This document shows positions 8,690 to 16,896 of a stretch of DNA of 64,000 nt, one piece after another. The position numbers and the translations under genes were made by a program. This DNA comes from Idiomarina seosinensis_A (lineage in GTDB: Bacteria; Pseudomonadota; Gammaproteobacteria; Enterobacterales; Alteromonadaceae), in NCBI RefSeq assembly GCF_044797955.1, contig NZ_CP085211.1, forward strand, positions 930,001-994,000. Reading direction: 5' to 3'. Under the pieces are notes generated by a model that saw nothing but the letters and a program-made list of their open reading frames with translations, was not told where the DNA came from and searched no databases. Every line of letters starts with the position of its first letter. Position 1 is the first letter of the stretch.

Positions 8690-9332
8690 GCGGGTCAGCA
8701 ACTTGATTAGCGGCAAACGCCTGTAAACGTTCAATACAGGCGCCGCATTTTCCGCAGGCTTTATCGCGCCCGTTGTAACAGGTCCAGGTTTTACTGTAGT
8801 CCAGCCCCATATCTAAACCGTCGCGTAAAATCTCATTCTTATCGACCTCCAGATAAGGCGCTACCACGGCAACCGGCTGGTAGTTTGCCAGTTTACTGAC
8901 CACATCCATCTGGCGGACAAATTCCGGGCGGCAGTCGGGGTAAATGGTATGGTCGCCTGAATGAGCGCCGTAGTAAACGGCTTCGGCCTGCTGCGATACG
9001 GCGTAGGCGATCGCCATAGAGAGCAGGATCATGTTGCGGTTAGGTACCACGGTGGATAGCATTGATTCTTGCTCATAATGACTTTGCGGGATGTCAATGT
9101 CATCGGTCAGAGAACTGCCGGCCAGCAAGCTATTGATAGCAGTAATATCGATAACTTTGTGGGTAATGTTCAGCTCGCGGCAAACCTGGCGGGCAACGGT
9201 CAGTTCTTTTACATGCCGCTGACCGTAATCAAATGACAGGGCTAATACCTCGTATCCCTGACGCACAGCTTTATTAAGTACGGTAAATGAATCCATTCCG
9301 CCTGAATAAATCACCACGACTTTTTGTGACAT
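8676..9332 (-). CDS. queC: 7-cyano-7-deazaguanine synthase QueC
   Basis: Converts 7-carboxy-7-deazaguanine to preQ0 using ATP and ammonia, in the queuosine tRNA modification pathway. The PP-loop motif SGGMDS is at residues 10-15 and the C-terminal zinc site is visible as CYNGRDKACGKCGAC. Start chosen at the ATG at 9332, which follows GGAGAGAG; an in-frame extension of nine codons upstream looks non-genuine. The protein is 218 residues, typical for the family. It is divergent from queE, with 52 bases between them, so both may share a control region. Confidence 0.96.
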   Translation of the reverse strand: MSQKVVVIYSGGMDSFTVLNKAVRQGYEVLALSFDYGQRHVKELTVARQVCRELNITHKVIDITAINSLLAGSSLTDDIDIPQSHYEQESMLSTVVPNRNMILLSMAIAYAVSQQAEAVYYGAHSGDHTIYPDCRPEFVRQMDVVSKLANYQPVAVVAPYLEVDKNEILRDGLDMGLDYSKTWTCYNGRDKACGKCGACIERLQAFAANQVADPLSYE

Positions 9333-9384
9333 TAGCTCTCTCTCCGTTATAATCACCACAGCGCTTGCTATATTAACTAATGTT

Positions 9385-10056
9385 ATGACTTATCGCATCA
9401 ATGAAATGTTTGAAACTTTACAGGGAGAGGGTACTTTTACCGGTGTCCCCTCCATTTTTATCCGTTTACAGGGGTGTCCCGTGGGCTGTCCCTGGTGCGA
9501 TACCCAGCATACCTGGGAGACGCGGCCGCAGGATCAGGTTTCGGTTGCGGCTATGCTGGCTAAAAGCACGGCCGCTTCGGCCTGGGCCGAGATGACTGCT
9601 GACGACATAATGGATACTATCGTGGCGCAGGACTACCAGGCAAAACATGTGGTGATAACCGGCGGAGAGCCGGCGATGTTTGACTTACTGCCGCTTTCGC
9701 AAGTACTGGAAGCCAACGGCCTGCAGTTACAAATCGAAACCAGCGGTACATTTGAACTTAAAGTATCACGGCAAACCTGGGTTACTGTCTCACCCAAGCT
9801 GGATATGCCTGGCGGTTACCTGGTGCGGCCGGATTGTATGGCACGGGCTAATGAAATCAAACACCCCATCGCGATGCAAAAACATATCGACGCCCTGGAC
9901 CAGTTATTGGCTCGTTGCGACTTGCGCGAAGACGTACAAATTTGTCTGCAGCCTATCAGTCAAAGGCCCCGGGCAACCGCCTTAGCGATGCAAACCTGCA
10001 TCCGCCGTAACTGGCGCTTATCGGTTCAGCTGCACAAATATCTTAATATCGAGTAA
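9385..10056 (+). CDS. queE: 7-carboxy-7-deazaguanine synthase QueE (radical SAM)
   Basis: Radical SAM enzyme that rearranges 6-carboxy-tetrahydropterin to 7-carboxy-7-deazaguanine, the step before QueC. The N-terminus has FETLQGEGTFTGVPSIFIRL, and the cluster-binding CPVGCPWC (CX3CX2C) near residue 31. VVITGGEPA, the SAM-binding GGE motif, follows near residue 92. Length 223 is normal. It faces away from queC; queF is 52 kb further right in the window and queD was not found, so the pathway is scattered. Confidence 0.95.
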   Translation: MTYRINEMFETLQGEGTFTGVPSIFIRLQGCPVGCPWCDTQHTWETRPQDQVSVAAMLAKSTAASAWAEMTADDIMDTIVAQDYQAKHVVITGGEPAMFDLLPLSQVLEANGLQLQIETSGTFELKVSRQTWVTVSPKLDMPGGYLVRPDCMARANEIKHPIAMQKHIDALDQLLARCDLREDVQICLQPISQRPRATALAMQTCIRRNWRLSVQLHKYLNIE

Positions 10057-10070
10057 GCCTTCAGCGGTTC

Positions 10071-10111
10071 TCTGCCTGCCTTGAATTAAGGCACCTATAC
10101 TTCTGCCTGCC
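10071..10111. repeat. Direct repeat upstream of the Tad locus
   Basis: TCTGCCTGCC occurs exactly at 10071-10080 and 10102-10111, 31 bases apart start to start, close to three helical turns. Between the copies is TATACT (10096-10101), a possible -10 element without a good -35. The arrangement would suit an activator binding one face of the DNA in front of the pilus operon, but this is inference only. Confidence 0.35.
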
Positions 10112-10148
10112 GATGACAATCCGGTCACGGAAACAGCAGGAGTGCACT

Positions 10149-10427
10149 ATGTTGCCTACACCAACGCGTCGAAAAATTGCCGGTCAGGGTATGACCGAGT
10201 ACATCATTATTGTTGCCCTGATCGCCGTTGCAGCGATTGGTGTTTATTCTCTGTTCGGTAAATCAATCCGTAATCAGGTTGCCGGCCTGGCCAAGGAAAT
10301 TACCGGTCAGACCGCTTCCACGGAACTAAACCGGGCACGTCAAGCCTCCCGCAGCGCCGGAACTAACGCCAATAAAGACATTAATCTGGGCAATTACGAC
10401 GAAGCCACTGAACAGGGCAATCAGTGA
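10149..10427 (+). CDS. Flp-like type IVb pilin
   Basis: Probable major or structural pilin of the Tad apparatus encoded downstream. The 92-residue protein has a short basic leader and then AGQGMTEYIII: cleavage after Gly12 would leave Gln at +1 with Glu and Tyr at +5 and +6, the class hallmark. A single hydrophobic helix spans about residues 19-35, and the remaining 50 residues are polar and rich in A, S, N and T. AGGAG is correctly placed before the ATG at 10149; an upstream in-frame start is less likely. The C-terminal tail is longer than in the smallest Flp pilins. Confidence 0.85.
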   Translation: MLPTPTRRKIAGQGMTEYIIIVALIAVAAIGVYSLFGKSIRNQVAGLAKEITGQTASTELNRARQASRSAGTNANKDINLGNYDEATEQGNQ

Positions 10428-11678
10428 ATGAAGCTGGCTGCATCCCGGACACAGCAACGCGGACAGACCTTGATGCTGATGACGGTCGCTATTTTTCTGA
10501 TGGTGTTGTTATTGCTTGCTGCAACGCGGATGGGAGAGCATGCCAGGCGTCAGTGGTACTTACAAAGTGTTGCTGACAATGCTGCCCACAGTGCCGCCGT
10601 ATTGCTGTCGCGCCAATTGAATCTGGCTGCAGTGCTTAACCGGGCGCTAATTGGTAACCAGATTGCTATGGCTCAGTGGTTGGGTCTGGCAAGCTGGTTG
10701 TCAATGATGAATGCGGGTCTGAAAGTGGCTGCTAAGGTGCTGGCCTTAATTCCAGGATTGCAGGGTATCGCCATTAGCGCCTATCGGTTACTGACTAAAA
10801 TTGAGCATTTTGGTGACCAGGTGATCCGTGGCCTGATTCTTTTTAACGTGGGTGTGGTCAAGGCGATATCGTTAACCCAGACGGCGTTGCAGCTTGCGAT
10901 GACTGCAGAAACGCCATTGAGTGTTGGTCAGGTGGTTGATGCTCACGACAGTAACTTAAGCTGGTCCTTATACCATGGCGGCGGGGTGGTGCCATTTCCG
11001 CTGCTATGGTGGCAGTTCAGTACACTGCGCAGCACGCGGAAACGCAAGCATTCAGATGACTTCCGTCAATTAACGTTAAAAAGCCGTGACCCTTTTACCC
11101 GGGACAGAAGCTATCGCTGGGCTTCTGTTGTGTTTTTACGAATGCAAAAAGCCGGCGGCTCGGCGCTGCAAACCCCGGCAAACGGACGCTGGAACTGGAA
11201 TGCACTGGATTCGCTATCCGTGCATTACCGTAAGTACGGTTTTTTTGGTAAGTGGAAGGAAGGCCTGCCGATCGCAGGATCGGCCCGCGGTGTCTTCCAG
11301 CCTTATTGGGCTTCGCGCTGGCAACCCGGCTCGTATGGTAATGCCTTTGATATTAACCCCGGGTCTTCACGCATTGGTTTTTATTCTATGCGCAGTTATC
11401 GGATCCAGCAGTTGCCTTTCAGTTACTGGAGCCTTGGCCGCGGCAGTCGCTATGGTGCTAATGCGGTGGTGGTGGCGATAAAAGATAGCCGTAGCGGGCA
11501 AATCAGTCATGCCCGCGCCGAAGTGATCTTTTCGCGGCCGTTATCGGTGTTCCCCCGCGCTGATAACGCTCAGGAGAAGGACAATTTATTCAATGCTCTG
11601 TGGGAGCCGCAGCTGGTGCCTTTAACCGCAGCCGATAAGGCAGCTATTGTAACCCGCGAGTTTGTCATTGATGGATAG
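10428..11678 (+). CDS. TadG-like pilus assembly protein
   Basis: Envelope protein of 416 residues with one N-terminal transmembrane segment (about residues 14-33) preceded by QQRGQ. The stretch after it, LQSVADNAAHSAAVL, matches the LQ-x-ADAAALAAA pattern of the Tad/TadG N-terminal domain. The long C-terminal part is rich in W, Y, F, R and S, is presumably periplasmic, and has no domain I recognise. The start ATG immediately follows the pilin stop, so translation is probably coupled. Position +5 after the potential Gly cleavage site is Leu instead of Glu, so processing as a prepilin is doubtful. Confidence 0.65.
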   Translation: MKLAASRTQQRGQTLMLMTVAIFLMVLLLLAATRMGEHARRQWYLQSVADNAAHSAAVLLSRQLNLAAVLNRALIGNQIAMAQWLGLASWLSMMNAGLKVAAKVLALIPGLQGIAISAYRLLTKIEHFGDQVIRGLILFNVGVVKAISLTQTALQLAMTAETPLSVGQVVDAHDSNLSWSLYHGGGVVPFPLLWWQFSTLRSTRKRKHSDDFRQLTLKSRDPFTRDRSYRWASVVFLRMQKAGGSALQTPANGRWNWNALDSLSVHYRKYGFFGKWKEGLPIAGSARGVFQPYWASRWQPGSYGNAFDINPGSSRIGFYSMRSYRIQQLPFSYWSLGRGSRYGANAVVVAIKDSRSGQISHARAEVIFSRPLSVFPRADNAQEKDNLFNALWEPQLVPLTAADKAAIVTREFVIDG

Positions 11679-12207
11679 GGGGCAGGTAGTGCTGGAAGCT
11701 CTTCTGGGGTTGCTGTTGCTGATCAGCACAGTGGCATTATTAACTGATTATTTGTTGCCTGCTGCCCACACCAACCAGCAACAATTGCTGAGTAACCGGG
11801 ACCTTATCTGGGCCCGACAGATGGATGACGAAAAAGCGCTGTTGTCAGACAATTACAGTGCAGCGAAAGCTTCGGGGCGGTTACTTAACGAGCTCAGCAA
11901 ACTGGTGCCGCTGGATTTTGATAACAAAAATTTAAGACACAACCGACAAGCCGCCGACGGAGCCGTTAATCAGTATCCGATGGCACGTCTCACTGATGGC
12001 TGGTCAGCGAGCACCGGTGATGCTTTAGCGGGGCGGCCGCGTCTGTTTGTCATAAATACGGTGCTCGACAACAGCATCATTGAATTCCTGCAAAAAGGTA
12101 TTGGCTGGTTACCCATAGCGAAAGAGGTACGCCCGGATTCACTCATTTTTGGTCATATTGACACCGATGTGGTGCCACAGCAGGCGTTACAGAAAAAGTC
12201 GAATTAA
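11671..12207 (+). CDS. TadE-like prepilin/pseudopilin
   Basis: Protein of 178 residues that begins MDRGQVVLEALLGLLLL. Cleavage after Gly4 would place Glu at +5, as in TadE-type pseudopilins, followed by a hydrophobic helix to about residue 27. The rest is a soluble, presumably periplasmic domain without a recognised fold. The ATG at 11671 overlaps the end of the preceding gene by eight bases; a TTG three codons upstream is an alternative start. Role as a minor pilin or pseudopilin is inferred from the motif and position in the locus. Confidence 0.65.
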   Translation: MDRGQVVLEALLGLLLLISTVALLTDYLLPAAHTNQQQLLSNRDLIWARQMDDEKALLSDNYSAAKASGRLLNELSKLVPLDFDNKNLRHNRQAADGAVNQYPMARLTDGWSASTGDALAGRPRLFVINTVLDNSIIEFLQKGIGWLPIAKEVRPDSLIFGHIDTDVVPQQALQKKSN

Positions 12208-12235
12208 ACGATCAGCCAGGGAGGCAGGATTGATA

Positions 12236-12742
12236 ATGGACGTACCGGCAGGCTTTGAGTCCTGGCAATGGCAAAGACATTCTATTCAGCAGCTTACTCA
12301 GGTTACTGCCTGGCAGTTACAACAGCCGGCCGAGCCTGACTGGCAACAGTTGAGTCGCTGGTACCCGCAGTGTACCGAGGCGCGAATGAATAATTACTGG
12401 GTATGTGAAATTGAAGGACAACTCTGGACCTTTTTTGAATTTCAGCAACAACAGTGGGTGCTTATGCCCCTTAAGCAGCCGGCTCTCAGTCAGCAGTCGC
12501 CATTGCCGCTGGGGCTAGATTTAATCAACCGGACCGAGCATAACGGTTATCAGGTCTGGATTTACTTCAGTCAGCGCCCTTTGAATTTATTAAAACGGCA
12601 GTTGCATTTTCGGCTGGCGCAGCGGATTGAGCAACGTGTTGAGCTGGCAGATTCCGATGATTACTGGTTGCTTAAGGGCGATGACGGGCGATTAGTATTC
12701 AGTGAGCAGGGAAGCTGGACATTTGTGGTACTGATACGCTGA
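12236..12742 (+). CDS. Hypothetical protein of the Tad locus
   Basis: Not recognised. The 168-residue protein has no signal peptide or transmembrane segment that I can see, so it is probably cytoplasmic. It is rich in Gln and Trp (for example WQWQRHSIQQL and FEFQQQQWV) and ends in a beta-like stretch, SEQGSWTFVVLIR. GGGAGG at 12219-12224 precedes both ATG 12236 and an in-frame TTG at 12230; I prefer the ATG. It lies between two prepilin-like genes and its stop overlaps the next start by one base, so it is clearly part of the operon. It could be a pilus chaperone or accessory factor, but nothing in the sequence proves that. Confidence 0.6.
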   Translation: MDVPAGFESWQWQRHSIQQLTQVTAWQLQQPAEPDWQQLSRWYPQCTEARMNNYWVCEIEGQLWTFFEFQQQQWVLMPLKQPALSQQSPLPLGLDLINRTEHNGYQVWIYFSQRPLNLLKRQLHFRLAQRIEQRVELADSDDYWLLKGDDGRLVFSEQGSWTFVVLIR

Positions 12743-12927
12743 TGCGACAGCGGGGGCAGGCCAGTGTTGAATGGCTATTGCTGGCGCTGGCATTACTGGT
12801 ATTGCTTTGGTTCGGCGAGGGGCAATTTGCTCTGTTGACGGAATTAAGGGCCCTGGGAGCCGCGGTCATTGCGCATTTTCATTTTATTTTAAACTACGTT
12901 GCCATCGTGCCAATGGGAGGCTTGTGA
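12742..12927 (+). CDS. Small prepilin-like protein
   Basis: A 61-residue protein starting MRQRGQASVEWLLLALALLVLLW. Cleavage after Gly5 gives Gln at +1 and Glu at +5 ahead of a strongly hydrophobic helix, the same RGQ-x3-E pattern seen in the TadE-like protein at 11671. After cleavage only about 55 residues remain, close to the size of a mature Flp pilin, so it may be a minor pilin or a second pilin subunit. Start and stop both overlap neighbours (one base with the upstream gene, four with cpaB), indicating translational coupling. Confidence 0.65.
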   Translation: MRQRGQASVEWLLLALALLVLLWFGEGQFALLTELRALGAAVIAHFHFILNYVAIVPMGGL

Positions 12928-13649
12928 AAGGTAAGCTTAAGTGGATCCTTATTTTACTGATCAGTTTAGCAATGACCGGGATTACTCTGTTGTTTTTGCA
13001 AAAGTACTTGTCAGAAGAAACCCAGCGGCGCCTGCAACAGGCAGAACCAGAATCGTTGGCTATTGTGGTGTTTGCCCGGGCCGTTAGTGAGGATGAACCC
13101 TTAGTAGCCGAGGCTCTTGCAGTGCGCGACTATCCGCAGCACCTGGTCAGTGATCAATGGCTGACCGCAGCTGATATTGGCCCGTTGTTAGGCCGGCGTT
13201 TAAAGCACGATGTCAGCCAGGGAGAGCCATTAACTGCCACAATGCTGATAGCGCATAATTTTGCCGGTTTGAGCCGACAGCTCCCTCAACATCATTATGC
13301 CGTGACGCTGCCCAGCTCTGATGTAGCGCGCCATAATGGCTTACTGGCGGTTGGTGACAGTGTTGATGTGGTTTTTTACCGGCAACAGCCTGATGGGGAA
13401 AGGGCGCAACAGGTGTTCACTGACTTGACGGTATTTGATTTGGGCAGCAGCAGCGATGGCTATGACACCAGTTACAGTGCCGCTTTAGGAATAACCCTGC
13501 TGGTTCCGGCTGAAAGCATCCGTCTGTTCAGTCATTACCAAAGAGATGACTATTCATTATGGGTGCGAGCCAGCGAGATGGCCGCTCGCCACTCCGTCTG
13601 GCAGCCGGTAGCTCCGCCTGCGCAGATCTTAAGCTGGAGCTCCGAATGA
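12924..13649 (+). CDS. cpaB: Flp pilus assembly protein CpaB/RcpC
   Basis: Periplasmic assembly protein with one N-terminal transmembrane anchor (about residues 5-22) and a SAF-like domain (residues 35-105, with EALAVRDYPQHLVSD and a GEPLTATML end). CpaB/RcpC proteins work with the outer-membrane secretin of Tad systems. The GTG at 12924 overlaps the previous stop and has GGGAGG four bases upstream, which decides the start; longer in-frame readings overlap the previous gene entirely. 241 residues, slightly short for the family. The secretin gene follows with a 4-base overlap. Confidence 0.85.
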   Translation: MKGKLKWILILLISLAMTGITLLFLQKYLSEETQRRLQQAEPESLAIVVFARAVSEDEPLVAEALAVRDYPQHLVSDQWLTAADIGPLLGRRLKHDVSQGEPLTATMLIAHNFAGLSRQLPQHHYAVTLPSSDVARHNGLLAVGDSVDVVFYRQQPDGERAQQVFTDLTVFDLGSSSDGYDTSYSAALGITLLVPAESIRLFSHYQRDDYSLWVRASEMAARHSVWQPVAPPAQILSWSSE

Positions 13650-14842
13650 TATTTCGCAGGTTAATGCTATTGCCCTGGATGCTGCTAAGCGTTGCAGCGA
13701 TGGCAGAACAAACAATTCGCTTAAAAGTCGGCGAGACATTTCACCTGCCGGTTGCCGAAAATACTCAGATTATGATCGCCGACGAAACCGTCCTCAGCGG
13801 TCGGCTGGTTGGGACTAAGCAACTCTTGCTGAAAGGCAAAAGCCAGGGCTATAGCGACTTATGGCTGATTAATGAAACGGCGACCCGCTGGCGGGTAACC
13901 GTAGCAGAAGTCAGCGATCCTGCGCTGATGCTAAAACTTAAGGACCTGACGGGGCGGGAGCCGAATTTAACCACCGAGTCATTAGACAATTTTGTCATCG
14001 TCAAAGGAGATATTAGTGCCGCAGGGGCGCTGATACTGGCCCAGCTGGAAGAGACTTATCCGCAGTTGCTGGATCAAACCACCACGCTAATGGTTGACCA
14101 GCCGATGCTACGGCTAAGCGTTAAAATTCTTGAGATTAAACGTCAACAGCTGCGCGAACTGGGTATTGACTGGCAGACTACCACCAGCGGACCTACTGCA
14201 GCAACAGCCATAAAAGGGATGTTTCGTTGGTCAGCACAAATTGATTCTACGTTAAATTTGCTGCAGCAACAGGGCCAGGCGGAACTACTGGCCAGCCCGA
14301 CACTATCGGCACAAAGCGGCGAAAGTGCGACGTTTCTGGCCGGCGGTGAACTGCCGATACCGCAAGTGCTTGCGCAAGGCATGCAGGATGTCAGTTTCCG
14401 CGAATACGGGATTAAACTCATTATTGAGCCGGAAATTACCGCAACCGGAAAAATTAAAACCCGCTTAAGCGCCGAGGTCAGCAATATCGATCCGGCTGTC
14501 ACCGTCGCTGGCGTTCCGGGTATTTTGTCGCGCCGCACAGACTCAATATTTCTTTCCCGGGAGGGCGATACACTGGTGTTATCCGGCTTATTAAGCCACG
14601 AGAAAAGCCACAGTGAAAGCGCAACGCCGGGGCTGCAGAAGCTGCCGCTACTGGGTCAGTTATTTCAATCACAACAACACCGGGAACAGCAGACGGAGCT
14701 GCTGATCATGGTAACAACAGAGCGTCTGGATGCTGCCCAGCGGCGCATTGATGAGCAGCAACAGCGTTACTTTGAACAGCAACAATGGCTACGTCAGGCG
14801 GGTTGCTCAGGTCTTAAGGAAAAGGCATATGTCGGATATTAA
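13646..14842 (+). CDS. cpaC: Tad/Flp pilus secretin CpaC/RcpA
   Basis: Outer-membrane secretin through which the pilus leaves the cell. A signal peptide covers about residues 1-22 (LLSVAAMAEQ end). An N-terminal pilus/BON-like segment is followed by the secretin domain, with ASPTLSAQSGESATFLAGGE, VPGILSRRTDSI and LPLLGQLFQS typical of the family. At 398 residues it is on the short side. ATG at 13646 overlaps the cpaB stop (ATGA). The C-terminal tail is Gln-rich and extends past the start of tadA by 14 bases. Confidence 0.92.
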   Translation: MIFRRLMLLPWMLLSVAAMAEQTIRLKVGETFHLPVAENTQIMIADETVLSGRLVGTKQLLLKGKSQGYSDLWLINETATRWRVTVAEVSDPALMLKLKDLTGREPNLTTESLDNFVIVKGDISAAGALILAQLEETYPQLLDQTTTLMVDQPMLRLSVKILEIKRQQLRELGIDWQTTTSGPTAATAIKGMFRWSAQIDSTLNLLQQQGQAELLASPTLSAQSGESATFLAGGELPIPQVLAQGMQDVSFREYGIKLIIEPEITATGKIKTRLSAEVSNIDPAVTVAGVPGILSRRTDSIFLSREGDTLVLSGLLSHEKSHSESATPGLQKLPLLGQLFQSQQHREQQTELLIMVTTERLDAAQRRIDEQQQRYFEQQQWLRQAGCSGLKEKAYVGY

Positions 14843-16043
14843 ACAGCATTTACAGCAACAATTACGCTGGCATCTGGATCAGCGTGATCCACGCATCGAG
14901 AATTTGTCAGATAAAGCCTTACGGGAGCATGCCAGCCGCTATTTGTCGGAACAGGTGGATGATCATCAGCAGCACCAGAACCTGATCCGCGAAGTGGTTA
15001 ACGAAGCTATTGGCCTGGGGCCGCTCGAACCTTTGTTACACGACGCGGAAATATCAGAAATTATGGTTAATCGCTTTGACCGGATTTTCATCGAAAAAGC
15101 AGGTTGTTTGCAGGATGCGCAAATCGCTTTTAGTAATGAGCAGGCATTACGGCGTGCTATCGATCGTATTGTCCTGCCGCTGGGTCGTCACGTCGACGAC
15201 GCCTCGCCTATGGTTGATGCGCGGCTGCAGGATGGCTCGCGCGTTAATGCAGTGATCACGCCACTGGCACTGGCCGGCAGCTGTCTGACTATCCGTAAGT
15301 TTTCCGCTAAGCCGTTAACTCTGGACGATTTGGTGAAGTCCGGGTCACTGTCGGCCGAGGCCGCTGAATTTTTAAGTTTATCGGTAAGCTGCCGGCAAAA
15401 TATTATTGTGTCCGGCGGCACCGGTACAGGTAAAACAACTTTATTAAATACCTTATCCAGTGAGATCCCCGGCACCGAACGTGTGATCACCATTGAGGAT
15501 GCTGCCGAGCTACAGCTCAGCCATGACAATTTAATTAGTCTTGAAGCCCGGCCCAAAAATCAGGAAGGGCAGGGGGCCGTAGGTATCCGCGAGCTGGTGA
15601 TTAATGCCTTACGAATGCGACCCGATCGACTGGTTGTCGGCGAATGTCGCGGCGCTGAAGCACTGGATATGTTACAGGCTATGAATACCGGGCATGCCGG
15701 TTCGTTAAGTACGGTGCATGCTAATACCGCGCGGGATGCGTTGCGCCGGCTGGAAGTTATGGTACTGATGGGGGGGATCGAGCTGCCGATTAGCGCCATT
15801 CGCCAGCAGGTCGCCAGTGCTGTTGATATTATTGTGCAAATTGCCCGTCTTTCAGACGGTCGCCGGGTGGTTGTCAGCATCAACGAGGTAACCGGTTTAG
15901 ATGGCGATACGCTGCAGGTAGCCACTCTGTACGAACGCTCGCGGGCTACCGATAGTCTGCAAAGCTGCCAGACGCCGTGTCAGTTTGCGCAACATCAAAG
16001 CGATGAGCTGCAGGCCCGACTGATGCATTGTCTGGTGGGATGA
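14829..16043 (+). CDS. tadA: Tad secretion ATPase TadA/CpaF
   Basis: Hexameric cytoplasmic ATPase that drives Flp pilus assembly. Walker A GGTGTGKTT is at residues 196-204, followed by ITIEDAAEL (Asp box), RMRPDRLVVGECRGAEA (Walker B) and STVHANTARDALRRLE (His box), in the order expected for CpaF proteins. The start ATG at 14829 is preceded by AAGGAAAAGG. The 404-residue length fits ATPases with a short N-terminal domain. The locus has no separate retraction ATPase, as is usual for Tad systems. Confidence 0.96.
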   Translation: MSDIKQHLQQQLRWHLDQRDPRIENLSDKALREHASRYLSEQVDDHQQHQNLIREVVNEAIGLGPLEPLLHDAEISEIMVNRFDRIFIEKAGCLQDAQIAFSNEQALRRAIDRIVLPLGRHVDDASPMVDARLQDGSRVNAVITPLALAGSCLTIRKFSAKPLTLDDLVKSGSLSAEAAEFLSLSVSCRQNIIVSGGTGTGKTTLLNTLSSEIPGTERVITIEDAAELQLSHDNLISLEARPKNQEGQGAVGIRELVINALRMRPDRLVVGECRGAEALDMLQAMNTGHAGSLSTVHANTARDALRRLEVMVLMGGIELPISAIRQQVASAVDIIVQIARLSDGRRVVVSINEVTGLDGDTLQVATLYERSRATDSLQSCQTPCQFAQHQSDELQARLMHCLVG

Positions 16044-16044
16044 C

Positions 16045-16896
16045 ATGTTAACTCAGTGGTTGGTCGCCTTTAGTTTATTACTCAGCGGCGTGTTCTGGGG
16101 CAGCCTGCTGGTGCAGTTTAATAAACGGCGGCTGAAACATATCGAAGGGACACTGGAAATCAATGCACAGCGCTCGCTGCAGGAGTTTTTTCTGTACCTG
16201 CCAGCGCGTGTATTAGTGCGGCTGTACCTGTTTGCCATGTTGCTGGTGCCTGTCTTCGGTTGGTTACTGGCGGACTGGCTGACCGCAATGGTGTGTTTGC
16301 TGGTGGTTGTTGTAGCACCGCCGGCGGGCTACCGCTGGTTATTAAAACGCCGCTATCGGGCGCTGCAGAAACAATTGCCGCCGATGTTGGTTACTCTCAG
16401 CAACCAGTTGCGCAGTGGTATTAGTATGGCTAACGCCATTGGCGGATTAAGAGGTGAGCTGGCGGCGCCGTTAGGTCAGGAGGTCAATGAAATTTTACGG
16501 CAGGTTAAATTAGGTCAGGATCTGGAAAGTGCACTATTAGGCTGGCAAAAACGAGTGCCGATTTTTTCCGTTAAAATGGTGGTGCAGTCGTTGATCCTGG
16601 GCTTTCGCAGCGGTGGCCAGCAGTCGGATTTACTGATGCGGCTGGCGGACAACCTGCAGCAGCAACAGCATATCCGTGAACGCCAGGCGACCTTATCTTC
16701 ACAGGCAAAAATGCAGGCGCGGGTTTTGGTTCTGATGCCGGTTGCCCTGTTTTTTCTGTTACGCAGCATGAAACCTGACCATATTGCGATGCTGACTGAC
16801 CGGCTGATTGGGCAGTTAATGCTGGTCGCTGCGGGGATTTTGATGTTGCTGGGTGGCTGGATGATGAAAAAAATTCTAAATACGGATGACTTCTGA
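16045..16896 (+). CDS. tadB: Tad inner-membrane platform protein TadB
   Basis: One of two GspF-like inner-membrane platform proteins that receive force from TadA. Two hydrophobic segments near residues 5-22 and 52-95, a cytoplasmic T2SSF domain (residues 110-225, with LRSGISMANAIGGL and SLILGFRSGGQQSDLLMRLA cut across), and two C-terminal membrane helices are visible. 283 residues. The gene begins one base after the tadA stop and its own stop overlaps tadC by one base. Confidence 0.92.
   Translation: MLTQWLVAFSLLLSGVFWGSLLVQFNKRRLKHIEGTLEINAQRSLQEFFLYLPARVLVRLYLFAMLLVPVFGWLLADWLTAMVCLLVVVVAPPAGYRWLLKRRYRALQKQLPPMLVTLSNQLRSGISMANAIGGLRGELAAPLGQEVNEILRQVKLGQDLESALLGWQKRVPIFSVKMVVQSLILGFRSGGQQSDLLMRLADNLQQQQHIRERQATLSSQAKMQARVLVLMPVALFFLLRSMKPDHIAMLTDRLIGQLMLVAAGILMLLGGWMMKKILNTDDF

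Noticed and set aside
9333..9384. Possible preQ1 riboswitch between queC and queE
   Set aside because: Only 52 bases separate the two starts, and no pseudoknot-like pairing was seen.
14143..14538. Open frame of 131 codons antisense to the secretin gene
   Set aside because: Completely covered by the well-supported secretin; Ser/Cys/Pro-rich translation is typical of an antisense shadow.
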